Part shown: positions 53,401 through 61,655 of the stretch, one piece after another
Layout: each line of letters starts with the position of its first letter
How positions within the stretch are numbered: position 1 is the stretch's first letter
From: Jeotgalibacillus proteolyticus
GTDB lineage: Bacteria; Bacillota; Bacilli; Bacillales; Jeotgalibacillaceae
DNA: 64,000 nt
NCBI RefSeq assembly: GCF_002926065.1
Contig: NZ_PREZ01000002.1
Span: forward strand, 1 to 64,000
Direction of reading: 5' to 3'
Position numbers and translations under genes: made by a program
Notes under the pieces: generated by a model
The model's input: the letters and a program-made list of their open reading frames with translations, nothing else
The model's database searches: none
Told to the model about the DNA's origin: nothing

Positions 53401-54045
53401 AAATGACAGCTCATCGTCCTTATGTTTATCGATTTGATTAATAATGGCATGAACAGGCCGGTGATGCTTTCTCATATGACGAATCCATTCAAAGTTCATT
53501 TGTGACTGAACATGGTTATAATCCATGACATAAAACAAAAGGTCAGCTGAGTGAATAGCCGATTCAGTGGATTGTTTGTGAGCATCATCCACCGAATCAA
53601 TTCCAGGGGTATCCATTACTGTCACACCGCTCGGAAGAAGAGAATCTGAACGATAAATATCAATACGCTTCACCTTCGCACCATTTTTACCAAGCTGATT
53701 AACGACGCTCACATTAAGCGGCGGAAGAAGTTCAATTCTTTTGTCATCACTCATGGTAATCCGGATATTTTTATCCTCTCCTGCATGGATGGCGACAAGA
53801 TTGGCACTGGTTGGTATCGGACTTGAAGGAAGCAGATTTTCACCCATCAATGCATTAATCATGGCTGATTTTCCGGCAGAAAAATGCCCGCAAAACGCTA
53901 CAACTAATTCTTCATCCTCAAGCTTTTGTGCGAGGTTTTTTATTTTTTCTGCACCTCTGTTGTTTTTATGTTTAACACTAACTGTGTAAAATGCTGCAAG
54001 ATCGAGCAGTAAGCCATTTTTCTGCTGTGAAAATGTGTTTTCCAT
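50434..54045 (-). CDS. dynA: Two-module bacterial dynamin DynA
   Basis: Large membrane-remodelling GTPase of 1203 residues made of two fused dynamin-like units. Unit 1 has GHFSAGKS (about 53-60), VMDTPGID and INQIDKHKD; unit 2 has GAFSAGKSSFANALLG (near residue 636), VDTPGADS and VVNAVDLAHD. Long helical stalks follow each GTPase. B. subtilis DynA (YpbR) mediates membrane fusion and helps against phage and membrane stress. It is the first gene of an operon with a cysteine protein, a sulfurtransferase, ypcP and a small protein. AAAAGGGGACGG precedes the ATG. Confidence 0.96.
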   Translation of the reverse strand: MENTFSQQKNGLLLDLAAFYTVSVKHKNNRGAEKIKNLAQKLEDEELVVAFCGHFSAGKSAMINALMGENLLPSSPIPTSANLVAIHAGEDKNIRITMSDDKRIELLPPLNVSVVNQLGKNGAKVKRIDIYRSDSLLPSGVTVMDTPGIDSVDDAHKQSTESAIHSADLLFYVMDYNHVQSQMNFEWIRHMRKHHRPVHAIINQIDKHKDDELSFPVFKQSTEQAFAAWEASPLSTYYTTLKKPDHPFNDLQKIKAFVEGMMDNREETILETAKTSLEIIKEEHRNYLEEELEEMIDTYEDLLTQEELTNPDQVFMQEKELEEENAVYSLDQWESSFDHKRDEILRAAYLMPAEIREKAKLFLEANDPSYKVGVFFSAKKTEAERSARTDDFIRSLEEIVKQQLLWQIKNGCYTALKEAGASGASWSEEIESLTIPVDRQLAVSHIKPGAEVNGQSVLNYCEDLAKTLRFSAKRLMDGMKEKLIEEIQNEIEEYTHHAQSKWNSLHQKANALRSIKQVEHQLEELTKPLQDDGAKALQSWEEEWAASEKTIKKINEIDSLTEAKGESEKIPEKSSSIEQVNPEKIREKEVIHNLEVAVEELESVEGFARQREYLLQRINKLQSKNFTIALFGAFSAGKSSFANALLGKKVLPVSPNPTTASINRIKPPTGEDQDGTVRVYFKSRENLLSDLTHIFKELDFHPSSLEEAYELVDQAAAVTRSGMEAKKSFLHAFKKGWSNYSSHLGEELTVDEAEFEGFVAKEEQSCFVEAIDYFLSSRLAELGVSIVDTPGADSINARHTDVSFDYIRSADAVLFLTYYNHAFARADREFLIQLGRVKDSFEMDKMFFVVNAVDLAHDEEEKRQVLTYVKEQLVIFGIRSPRLFGVSSLQALSQDPNDIKASGIRPFERSFHQFLKDDLQGMALRTAHFEYAAAVKRIETLIKTASQNEEVKEQTKVKLAKARNYLSAHFANPSFTTVEARIEQEMKELMIYMEQRVFYRFSDFFKESFHPSLFTDQTSGKALKEALSNLLTMLGFDFAQELRVVNHRLIQHIEKQLTEQLKSEWHSLESLIPDGLMPPIKLPNLDILSFSPWFENESASDYKKELSLFKNTRSFFEKNEKRFMRDALQERLKIQAQTFLSEEQKRLKDWMILMLSTEGKELYTRWMEDLIEQIDSQMVSFSSHEVVEHWQKAYEAIEQRSAL

Positions 54046-54134
54046 AAACGCCGTCCCCTTTTACTATCCATAAACTCATTGTACTAAAACCTTTACGAAA
54101 ATCCTATAGATGCTCCATTACCCTCAAATGAAAA

Positions 54135-54157
54135 GCCCAACCGGGAAATGGTCGGGC
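54135..54157 (-). terminator. Terminator of the SDR gene
   Basis: GCCCAACC and GGTCGGGC arms with one mismatch, with TTTTCATTTG on the minus strand. Confidence 0.7.
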
Positions 54158-54216
54158 ATGCCAAAAGCATGTAGCTAGTAGCCAATTTAACCATAGAATA
54201 AGATAAAAGAGGATCT

Positions 54217-54990
54217 TTAAAAACCGTTGATGGTCATGCCGCCATCAACAAATAATGTCTGCCCGGTTACATAGCTGCCTGCGTCTGAGACAAGAAAAAT
54301 AGCGGGACCGACAAGCTCTTTTAATTGTCCCACCCGCCTTAAAGGTGTGACTGCAAGAATATCATTTAAGTAGTCCTCATTTGCCAGCATGGTTTCAGTC
54401 AGCGGCGTTTCAAAATACCAGGGTCCTATCGAATTAACACGAATATTATTCTGTCCCCATTCATACGCCAAAACCTTCGTCATTTGAATAAGAGCTGCTT
54501 TTGATGCTCCATAAACAACCCCTGTTCTTAATGCGGTCTGCCCTGCAACCGAGGACACGGATAAAATACTTCCGCCAGAAGGCTGGTCCTTCATTATTTT
54601 TCCAGCTTCCTGAGAAAGCATGAAAGCAGACTTCAGATTGGTATCCATTATGACATTCCACTCTTCATCAGTCACATCAGCTGCTTTAGAACGGATATTC
54701 ATGCCGGCATTATTAACAAGGATATCAATTTTTCCGAGTTTTTCTTTAACATGGTTGATGTTTTCAGTGACTTGTCTTCGATCGGTAACATCCACCGGAA
54801 AATAATGAGCCCTGCCTCCATTTTCATGGATGAGACGGGATGTTTCCTCCAGGTCGCTTACCGTTCTTGAAAAGAGAGCAACTTCAGCTCCAGCCTCTGA
54901 CAGGCCTATAGCAAGTGCTCTTCCAATCCCTCTTCCGGCACCTGTAATGATGGCTGTTTTTCCATCAAGACGAAATGATGGCTTGTACAT
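54217..54990 (-). CDS. Classical short-chain dehydrogenase/reductase
   Basis: A 257-residue SDR. Cofactor loop TGAGRGIGRALA, DVTDRRQVTENI, NNAGMNIRSKA, catalytic Ser in LSVSSVAGQTALRTG, YGASKAALIQM (YxxxK), and the C-terminal GPAIFLVSDAGSYVTGQTLF (20 residues). Glucose/gluconate-5-dehydrogenase-like wording, but the substrate cannot be read. The frame opens at 55005; GGAGAG suits the ATG at 54990. Confidence 0.92.
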   Translation of the reverse strand: MYKPSFRLDGKTAIITGAGRGIGRALAIGLSEAGAEVALFSRTVSDLEETSRLIHENGGRAHYFPVDVTDRRQVTENINHVKEKLGKIDILVNNAGMNIRSKAADVTDEEWNVIMDTNLKSAFMLSQEAGKIMKDQPSGGSILSVSSVAGQTALRTGVVYGASKAALIQMTKVLAYEWGQNNIRVNSIGPWYFETPLTETMLANEDYLNDILAVTPLRRVGQLKELVGPAIFLVSDAGSYVTGQTLFVDGGMTINGF

Positions 54991-55017
54991 AGAATCACTC
55001 TCCATTTATTACTGCGT

Positions 55018-56526
55018 CTATAGTGAATAAAGCTCAGAATATTTTTCTGTCAGGTAATCAATTAAATATTGAGGATTAAGCCCTTCTCCAGTGGAATCGG
55101 TAATAATATCAAGCGGTTTTTTGAGTTTGCCATATTGATGAACATGCTTAACCATCCAGTCTTTAACTGCCTTAAAATTCCCGTCTGCTAAAAGTTCTTC
55201 ATAATCAGGCAGATCCTTCAGCATAGCCTTTTTAAGCTGTGCCGCATAAATATAACCGAGAGCATAGGAAGGGAAATAGCCAAATGCACCACCTGACCAA
55301 TGAACATCCTGAAGAACGCCTTCAGCATCGTTTTCTGGCCGTATTCCCAGATATTCTTCATATTTTTCATTCCAGATTTTAGGGAGATCCATCACCTTAA
55401 TATCACCGTTAATTAGCCCTTTTTCAATCTCATAGCGGATAATAATATGTAAGCAGTAGGTTAATTCATCTGCATCCACCCTTATTAGTGAAGGCTTGGA
55501 TTCATTTATGGAACGGACGAAGTCCTCGATTGGCACGCTGTCGAATTGTCCGGATGAAAATTCTTTAAGGAGATCATAATTATGCTCCCAAAACTTAGGG
55601 TTTCTCCCTACAAAGTTTTCAAAAAATAATGACTGGGATTCGTGAATTCCCATCGATGTGCCGGTGCTTAGCGGAGTTCCTGTCAGTTTTTCACTTACAT
55701 TCTGCTCATACAACGCATGTCCGCATTCGTGTATTGTTCCAAAAATAGCTTCTTTAAAATCATGTTCATTATATCTCGTGGTAACCCTTACATCTCCAGG
55801 ATTCAGCCCGGTTGCAAACGGATGAACAGCTTCATCGAGACGCCCTGCTTCAAAATCAAAGCCAAGCCGTTTTAACATTTCGAGACTGAATTTTTTCTGG
55901 GCTTCCTCCGGAAAATGAGCATGAAGAAAAGACGTATCCGGCTGCTGTTTGGTCTGGATTTTTTTCACGAGAGGAACTATTGCTTCCTGGACCTTTGTAA
56001 AAACAGAATCCAAAATATCAACTGTCATTCCTGGTTCAAATAAATCCAACAATGTATTGTAAGGGTTTCCTTCATAGCCCCAATAATGAGTGAACCGTCT
56101 GTTTGTTTCTACCAGCTTTTCAAGGTATGGAGCTAAAAGAGAAAAGTCTCCTGCTTCTTTTGCTTCCTCCCATACACTTTCAGCCTTTGATTGAAGAATT
56201 TTGTACTCACGATATTCTTCAGCAGGAATTTTCTTATTTCGGTCATATTCCTTCTGGCATTCTTCTAATGTTTTAACTGTTACTTCGCTTAGCTTGTCCT
56301 TATGAGCAGATAGACCGGCAATGAAGGAGGCCATCTGGTCAGAGGTTGACAGCTCGAATAATTCTGCAGATAATGTTCCGATTACCTGAGAACGCTGTTC
56401 AATGGCTTTTTTAGGAGCGCCTGTCCGCAGATCCCAAAATATAAGTCCTAACGCCTCGTTGTATGCTGTCATCTTATTTACGTATGTAAGAAAATCTTTT
56501 TCAAGCTGTAAAGTTGCAGGTGTCAT
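55018..56526 (-). CDS. ypwA: Carboxypeptidase M32 (Taq type, YpwA)
   Basis: Zinc metallocarboxypeptidase of 502 residues, cytosolic, trimming C-terminal residues. The zinc motif HECGH lies in FGTIHECGHALYEQ near residue 264, followed by HESQSLFFENFVGRN (third ligand) and IRVDADELTYCLHIIIRYEI (20 residues). Length and motif order match the family. AAAGGGGGAAAAAGC precedes the ATG. It is the first gene after the SDR, transcribed as its own unit. Confidence 0.95.
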   Translation of the reverse strand: MTPATLQLEKDFLTYVNKMTAYNEALGLIFWDLRTGAPKKAIEQRSQVIGTLSAELFELSTSDQMASFIAGLSAHKDKLSEVTVKTLEECQKEYDRNKKIPAEEYREYKILQSKAESVWEEAKEAGDFSLLAPYLEKLVETNRRFTHYWGYEGNPYNTLLDLFEPGMTVDILDSVFTKVQEAIVPLVKKIQTKQQPDTSFLHAHFPEEAQKKFSLEMLKRLGFDFEAGRLDEAVHPFATGLNPGDVRVTTRYNEHDFKEAIFGTIHECGHALYEQNVSEKLTGTPLSTGTSMGIHESQSLFFENFVGRNPKFWEHNYDLLKEFSSGQFDSVPIEDFVRSINESKPSLIRVDADELTYCLHIIIRYEIEKGLINGDIKVMDLPKIWNEKYEEYLGIRPENDAEGVLQDVHWSGGAFGYFPSYALGYIYAAQLKKAMLKDLPDYEELLADGNFKAVKDWMVKHVHQYGKLKKPLDIITDSTGEGLNPQYLIDYLTEKYSELYSL

Positions 56527-56615
56527 GCTTTTTCCCCCTTTTTTAATGCTATCTAAAATAGTTTATCACATTTTTCTGAATAGATGAGAAAGTAAAAAAG
56601 TTGAATTGAACAAAT

Positions 56616-56637
56616 AACCGGGCTCACAACCCCGGTT
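56616..56637. terminator. Short GC-rich hairpin, orphan
   Basis: Arms AACCGGG and CCCGGTT around CTCACAAC. No gene reads into it. Confidence 0.4.
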
Positions 56638-56646
56638 AAGTATATA

Positions 56647-56686
56647 AAACGCCCCAGCGGACGAAAGCCTGTTCGCTGGGGCGTTT
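56647..56686. terminator. Strong orphan hairpin/terminator
   Basis: Perfect arms AAACGCCCCAGCG (56647-56659) and CGCTGGGGCGTTT (56674-56686). It sits between the divergent starts of ypwA and the arr remnant, where no transcript should end. It is probably left from a lost neighbour. Confidence 0.6.
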
Positions 56687-56818
56687 GTTATAAAATTTTA
56701 TAATAGAATAGAGTCTCTCTACTTATAGTAAACCTCTATTTTTAAGTTAATTACAGTCTATTTCTTTAATCATTTCACACGTATACTCTTAAATACAAAT
56801 CCAAAAGAGGTGTCCCTT

Positions 56819-57222
56819 ATGAATGACAATAAAAACGTACTGGATAACGGCCCTTTTTTTCATGGGACAAAAGCAAAGCTGAAAATAGGGGATTTATTAG
56901 AGCCGAACCATGCATCCAATTTTCAGGATAAAAAATCCAATTATATTTACTTCACAGCAACATTGGATGCTGCCAAATGGGGTGCTGAGCTTTCAAAATC
57001 TAACTCAAAGGAGAGTATTTATATTGTCGAGCCTTCAGGTGTTTTTGAACATGATCCGAACGATTTCCCGGAAACCCGACACATTCTTACAGGTCTAAAT
57101 CTCCATTAAAAGTATTTGCTGAATTATCTTCATGGGAAAGACATACCGGCGAAGAAATCAATCATATGCTGTCATCCTTAAAAAAATTAAGCGAGCAAGG
57201 AAAAAATGAAATAAACGATTAA
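56819..57222 (+). pseudogene. arr: Frameshifted rifampin ADP-ribosyltransferase (arr)
   Basis: Arr inactivates rifampicin by ADP-ribosylation. The 5' part (ATG 56819, AGAGGTG upstream) reads GPFFHGTKAKLKIGDLL, SNYIYFTATLDAAKWGAEL and YIVEPSGVFEHDPNDFP, matching Arr closely. After about 57071 the frame runs to a stop at 57109, while the next frame continues NPTHSYRSKSPLKVFAELSS and WERHTGEEINHMLSSLKKL to a TAA at 57220-57222. The total of 404 bases is one short of a full frame, consistent with loss of one G where CCCGGAAAC stands for an expected CCCGGGAAAC. It is either inactive or a sequencing error. Confidence 0.85.
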
Positions 57223-57267
57223 AGCCTTTGGTCCGTAAAATAGGGAATCAACAAAGGAAATAGATAT

Positions 57268-57303
57268 AAAAAGAGGCGTGACGACTATGTCACACCTCTT
57301 TTT
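57268..57303. terminator. Bidirectional terminator
   Basis: Fifteen-base arms AAAAAGAGGCGTGAC and GTCACACCTCTTTTT with one mismatch, between the arr remnant and ypvA. Confidence 0.88.
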
Positions 57304-57340
57304 GCAAGTTTCCCTGCACTTCTTGCGGACTTAAATATAT

Positions 57341-59266
57341 TTACTTAGCGATCGTCGGGGTAACCGGCAGAATGGCTGTAATTTCATCAAGCCATTTTTG
57401 TTCTTCATCGCCTAAAAAGATATGAACTGATCCTTTATCTGATGAAGTTCTGATTAAGCGTCCGATTCCCTGCTGCAGTCGAAGAAGCATATAAGGGAGA
57501 TCCACCTGATGAACAGGGTCTTCTGAGTGCTTTCTCTTTGCTTCGAAAACAGGATCCTTGGGCGGGAACGGGAGTGAATCAATGATCACCTGGCTAAGGC
57601 TCAGCCCGGGCACATCAAGCCCCTCCCAAAGGTGATGGGAAGCAAAGATGCTTGAAGTCTCATGCTGAAATTTTTCAACAAGTGTACTTATTTCCTCATC
57701 TCCCTCGAAAAATAATGAGGAGCTTCCTTCAAGCTCGTGGGAATAACCAAATCTGAATAGATCCTGGTCCTCTCTGGAATTAAACAAAAGCAGACTGCCT
57801 CCCTGGTGGGAATTCAGCAAAAGGGCTTCTTTCTCCCCTTTTTCAAATTCATCTGTCAGATGAATCGTTACATCCATGTTTTCCTCATAATCAAAAGGAG
57901 AAGATACACTGAATGCATCGTAATCATCGATTCCTAGACTTTTTGCAAGGTAGGAAAAGTCTTCTTTAACAGATAAAGTAGCAGAAGAGAAAATAGTCGG
58001 AATTTTTTTTGAGAAAACCTCTTCTCTTAAGATTTCTTCTACAAGTCTTGGCATAATAACGAGTGTCTCATCATCTCCTGATTCCTCAAGCCAGATAATA
58101 GCACCATCATCGTCAACCAATAGCTTAAGAGAAAATAAGACAAGCTCTAAATATTCCTCTACTATTTTCAAATCATACTCATCAATTACATAAAGCTCTG
58201 ATTCGAATACGAGCTCTTCAAGCAGCTGATCAATGCTTGCTTTCAGTTTTTTAGAATTCACAATGACTTCATCATGCCTTGCAATCGCCCGTCGCTCTGC
58301 CCCGCTTTCATAATCTGCATGCTTGCTGATTGCAGCGAACCATTCATCGTGCTGTTCAACGATACGGTCAATCAAATAAAGTGTTTTCTCCCTGATATCA
58401 TTGCTGGTCAGCTTTTCTAAAATCAGGGACAAATTTGATAAAGAGGTTCTGTAGGTTAACGCCTTTTGAGCTGCGAATTCCAAAAGATGCCCCTCATCAA
58501 ATATGACGGCACTTCCTTCAGGGAGAAGCGGCAGCTGGCCTTCTCTTTTTCTGGCATCCTTCGTCCAGATGTGCTCCATATAAAAATCATGGGAGCAGAT
58601 GATGATATCTCCCGCTGCCCGGTAATGCTCCCTGTTAAGCGTCTGGCCGCATCTATGGCGTACATCGCAAGATAAGCAATCCTGCAACGAATCCCAATTA
58701 ACCTGCTTCCATTGATCGTCATTCAGGTTTGGGAATTCTTTTCGGTCACCATAAGGATAAAAAGAAGTCATAGAGCCATTTCCATGTACAAAATCCGGAA
58801 TCTGCTCATACACCTCATCGAGCTCTTCATCATCACCCTTTGAGGTTGCTTTATCTAATTTTTTTAAGCACAAATACTGTTCTCTTGATTTTGCAAGCCT
58901 TACATCGACTGAGAGTCCAAGGAGGTCCTCGATTTTCTGCAGGTCGCCATCTTTTTTAACAAGCTGTTCAATCAGGGTTTCATCTGAACAGGCAATGATA
59001 GCGGGCTTTCCGGTATAACGGGCATAAGGAATGGAATAAAGCAGGTAAGCAAGTGTTTTTCCTGTGCCTACACCCGCTTCAGCAAAAAGGATCGATTTTT
59101 TCTTGAACGCCTGCTCAAGCTGAAATGCCATGAAAATTTGTTCATCACGCAGCTCAAGTCCTTTTTCAGGCAAAATATCGTAAAACACATCTCCTATCCA
59201 ATCCCCTAAAGCTTCATAGAAGGATTGATCACCTGTTAGTGGAAAAGGCAATGATTTAGTGGTCAA
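57341..59266 (-). CDS. ypvA: DinG/XPD-like DNA helicase (YpvA)
   Basis: Superfamily 2 ATP-dependent helicase of about 641 residues. Walker A is EAGVGTGKTLA (near residue 67), the DEAH-type box is VIFDEGHLLEF (near 255), and motif VI reads LLRLQQGIGRLIRTS. Cysteines in LCLKKLD and in DCLSCDVRHRC lie between Walker A and the DEGH box, where XPD/DinG helicases hold a 4Fe-4S cluster. AGAAAGGGG ends one base before TTG 59275 but is 10 bases from TTG 59266, which is preferred. It acts in DNA repair or replication. Confidence 0.9.
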   Translation of the reverse strand: MTTKSLPFPLTGDQSFYEALGDWIGDVFYDILPEKGLELRDEQIFMAFQLEQAFKKKSILFAEAGVGTGKTLAYLLYSIPYARYTGKPAIIACSDETLIEQLVKKDGDLQKIEDLLGLSVDVRLAKSREQYLCLKKLDKATSKGDDEELDEVYEQIPDFVHGNGSMTSFYPYGDRKEFPNLNDDQWKQVNWDSLQDCLSCDVRHRCGQTLNREHYRAAGDIIICSHDFYMEHIWTKDARKREGQLPLLPEGSAVIFDEGHLLEFAAQKALTYRTSLSNLSLILEKLTSNDIREKTLYLIDRIVEQHDEWFAAISKHADYESGAERRAIARHDEVIVNSKKLKASIDQLLEELVFESELYVIDEYDLKIVEEYLELVLFSLKLLVDDDGAIIWLEESGDDETLVIMPRLVEEILREEVFSKKIPTIFSSATLSVKEDFSYLAKSLGIDDYDAFSVSSPFDYEENMDVTIHLTDEFEKGEKEALLLNSHQGGSLLLFNSREDQDLFRFGYSHELEGSSSLFFEGDEEISTLVEKFQHETSSIFASHHLWEGLDVPGLSLSQVIIDSLPFPPKDPVFEAKRKHSEDPVHQVDLPYMLLRLQQGIGRLIRTSSDKGSVHIFLGDEEQKWLDEITAILPVTPTIAK

Positions 59267-59310
59267 TATGGTCAAACCCCTTTCTGTAAATCCTCATAGC
59301 ACACAGAGAA

Positions 59311-59342
59311 GAAAGGCATGCAGGAAAGTCAGCATGCCTTTC
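59311..59342 (-). terminator. Terminator of ypsC
   Basis: Perfect arms GAAAGGCATGC and GCATGCCTTTC, with TTCTCTG after it on the minus strand. Confidence 0.7.
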
Positions 59343-59365
59343 TCTTTATAAAAAGTTCTTAGTAA

Positions 59366-60505
59366 TTAATTATTTCTTGGGGGTCTCGTTCCCCAGTATT
59401 GATAATAATCCGTCCGGATAAAGCCATTAAAAAGCTTTCTCTTCTTTGTAGCAGGCTTTCCGTACAGCTCTTCAAAAGAAGGATGTGAGGTTATAATATA
59501 TTTTGACCAGGTAGGGTATTTTTCAAACGCTTCACCCATTTCCCGATACATCGTCTCAACAGCTTCTTCTTCCCCAATACGTTCTCCGTATGGAGGATTT
59601 CCCACGATTACACCATAGTCATTGTTGGCTGTGAAATCGCGCACCTGCATTTGCTTAAATTGAATCAAATCGCCAAGACCTGCTTCAATCGCATTTGCTT
59701 TTGCAATTTCCACCATCTTATGATCAATATCCGTTGCATAAATTTCCAAGGGCTGATCATAATTTGCGGCTTCCTCCGCTTCCTGGCGGACTTTGTCCCA
59801 CAGTCCTTTTTTCATCACCGGCCAATCCTCTGAAATAAAATCGCGGTTAAATCCCGGTGCAATATTCTGGCCGATAAGAGCCGCTTCTATTGCAATCGTT
59901 CCAGAACCGCAAAAAGGATCATGGAATGAACGGTCGGCGCGCCAGTTTGTCAGCTGCACGAGTGCAGCAGCCATCGTTTCTTTTAAAGGCGCTTCACCCT
60001 GATCAACCCGGTAGCCTCTTTTGTGAAGACCGGCTCCGCTTGTGTCTATCGTTAACGTCGCCACATCATTGCGAATCGCTACTTCAATTTTAAAAACCGG
60101 ACCTGATTCATCCAAAAAGCTCATTCGTTTATAAGAGGATTTCAATTTTTCGACAATGGCTTTTTTTACAATGGCCTGACAGTCAGGAACACTGTACAGC
60201 TTTGATTTAATCGATTTCCCTGAAACCGGAAAAGCGGCATCAACTGGCAGAAGAGTTTCCCAGGGAAGGGCTTTAGTTTGTTCAAACAGCTCATCAAAGC
60301 TATAAACTTTAAAGCTGCCCATTTCAATTTTTACCCGGTCAGCTGTCCTAAGCCACAGATTGGATCTTACAATGTCTTCTTCATCGCCTTCATACATTAC
60401 TTTTCCATTTTCAACAGTGGTTTTAAAGCCCAGCTGCTGTACTTCTTTTGCTACGACCGACTCAAGCCCCATCGCAGCGGTTGCAATTAACTTATAGGTT
60501 GTCAT
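59366..60505 (-). CDS. ypsC: THUMP-domain RNA methyltransferase (YpsC/RlmL-like)
   Basis: A 379-residue protein with an N-terminal THUMP RNA-binding domain (about 1-155) and a Rossmann methyltransferase domain. Motifs DPFCGSGTIAIEAALIG and VIVGNPPYGERIGEE identify an N2-guanine-type RNA methyltransferase related to the N-terminal half of E. coli RlmL. It probably acts on 23S rRNA, but the site is not proven. AAAAGGGTGATTTAG precedes the ATG. It is downstream of rnpB on the same strand. Confidence 0.92.
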   Translation of the reverse strand: MTTYKLIATAAMGLESVVAKEVQQLGFKTTVENGKVMYEGDEEDIVRSNLWLRTADRVKIEMGSFKVYSFDELFEQTKALPWETLLPVDAAFPVSGKSIKSKLYSVPDCQAIVKKAIVEKLKSSYKRMSFLDESGPVFKIEVAIRNDVATLTIDTSGAGLHKRGYRVDQGEAPLKETMAAALVQLTNWRADRSFHDPFCGSGTIAIEAALIGQNIAPGFNRDFISEDWPVMKKGLWDKVRQEAEEAANYDQPLEIYATDIDHKMVEIAKANAIEAGLGDLIQFKQMQVRDFTANNDYGVIVGNPPYGERIGEEEAVETMYREMGEAFEKYPTWSKYIITSHPSFEELYGKPATKKRKLFNGFIRTDYYQYWGTRPPRNN

Positions 60506-60556
60506 CTAAATCACCCTTTTAATGTTTGTAAATAGTATGTGCAATTAAAAGCGGAA

Positions 60557-60652
60557 GCAGGCGTTTAGGGGCGAAAAGCATGAGGCAAACCGCACAGATA
60601 GGCGCTTTTTGCCTATTGGGCGGGATGACTTATGACTCGAGCCCCTGCCTGC
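60557..60652. repeat. Five-stem nested palindromic element
   Basis: Nested pairs, from outside in: GCAGGC (60557-60562)/GCCTGC (60647-60652), GGGGC (60568-60572)/GCCCC (60641-60645), CATGAG (60579-60584)/CTTATG (60629-60634), CCGC (60590-60593)/GCGG (60620-60623), ATAGGC (60598-60603)/GCCTAT (60611-60616). It has no open frame. It resembles folded intergenic repeats of 100-150 bp that I recall from Bacillaceae genomes, but I see no second copy in this window. Confidence 0.65.
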
Positions 60653-60681
60653 TGCAGCTAGCTGCAATATCATTAAAAAAA

Positions 60682-60718
60682 GGCAGACCCGCATACTTTT
60701 ATACGAATGGTCATGCCT
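60682..60718 (-). terminator. Terminator downstream of rnpB
   Basis: On the minus strand AGGCA-GACC pairs with GGTC-TGCCT, followed by TTTTTTTAATG. Confidence 0.8.
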
Positions 60719-60759
60719 TAGTTGAATTTACATAAAATAACATTCTTTTTTCATTGGTG

Positions 60760-61178
60760 TAACCAATCATGATGATCTGTAAGCCATGTTTTGTTCCCTT
60801 GTACTTCAAACGCGGATAAACGCTCGTACACCGGTGGCAATCATCTATCTATCAGCCAATAAGCTGATCCTTCCCTTTGTTCATTTCCTCAGGGAAAGTG
60901 CCCCTACCATAGTTTGAGTTTCTCACTCGTGGGGTTTACCTCGTTCCACTTCCGCCATTTCTAACGGAACTACGTCACTGTGGCACTTTCAAGAGATGCA
61001 TACCATATTCAAAAGAACGTAGGTATCTTCTCTGCCGTCAAACCAGAACCTTCTGGAATGCCCCCGCTTATTTTTTCGCGAGGCACGAACACTACGGGCA
61101 TCTCAGCACCGTGTGAGCATGGACTTTCCTCTATAGCATAACGCTACAGCAATTGCCCGAGCACCATGATCGATTAGC
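60760..61178 (-). ncRNA. rnpB: RNase P RNA, Bacillus type B
   Basis: Catalytic RNA of RNase P, which matures tRNA 5' ends. Conserved blocks on the minus strand include GAGGAAAGTCCATGCTC, GGTGCTGAGATGCCCGTAGTG near the 5' end (shown in parts), GAAAGTGCCACAGTGACG, GGTAAACCCCACGAGTGAG and AACAAAACATGGCTTACAG near the 3' end. Bases 61176-61162 and 60774-60760 form a continuous 15-pair P1 helix, which sets the ends. The mature ends may differ by a few bases. Position between gpsB and ypsC matches B. subtilis. Confidence 0.97.
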
Positions 61179-61187
61179 CAAGATTTT

Positions 61188-61216
61188 ATTATACACTAAC
61201 AAGTTGCCCATTGCAA
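61188..61216 (-). promoter_or_regulatory. rnpB promoter
   Basis: Minus-strand -35 TTGCAA (61216-61211) and -10 TATAAT (61193-61188), spacing 17, starting transcription about at the predicted rnpB 5' end. Confidence 0.78.
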
Positions 61217-61265
61217 GAAACAGTTAGAATCGTCCCATTATGCGATCAGCAGCTTACTATGTATA

Positions 61266-61583
61266 TTAGCGGTCTTCGTACAGCTTACGTCCAAAAACTT
61301 CTTTTTCAAGATTTGATAATCTTTTAAGAATATCAAAGTTTGTCGTACCAGAATTTGTTTGTGCAGGCTGAGCTGCGGAACGTTTAGGAGCTTCAGATGT
61401 TTGCTGCTGCAAACGCTGATTTTCCTTTTCAAGTGCGTCAATTCTCTCATGGAATGCTTCATAATCTTTAATAATCTGATCTAAAAAGGCATCAACTTCT
61501 TCGGGTTTATACCCTCTCATTGCAGTTTTAAATTCACGCTCTAAAATTTCTTTCGCTGTTAGCTGAGCAATATTTTCTTTCAT
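61266..61583 (-). CDS. gpsB: Cell-division regulator GpsB
   Basis: DivIVA-like coiled-coil protein of 105 residues that recruits PBP1 and moves between division septum and side wall. The N-terminal lipid/PBP-binding domain has [20 protein letters not shown] and [13 protein letters not shown], followed by a coiled coil (about 35-70), a Ser/Ala/Gln-rich linker and a short C-terminal trimerisation segment ([16 protein letters not shown]). The ATG at 61583 with GAGGTGAGAG upstream gives the family length; the frame to 61646 is an extension. Confidence 0.95.
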   Translation of the reverse strand: MKENIAQLTAKEILEREFKTAMRGYKPEEVDAFLDQIIKDYEAFHERIDALEKENQRLQQQTSEAPKRSAAQPAQTNSGTTNFDILKRLSNLEKEVFGRKLYEDR

Positions 61584-61655
61584 CTCTCTCACCTCTGCTA
61601 TCTGATCCACTTTCTTTATTTTTTCAAAAAGTGCTGAAAATGTCAATCTACATGG

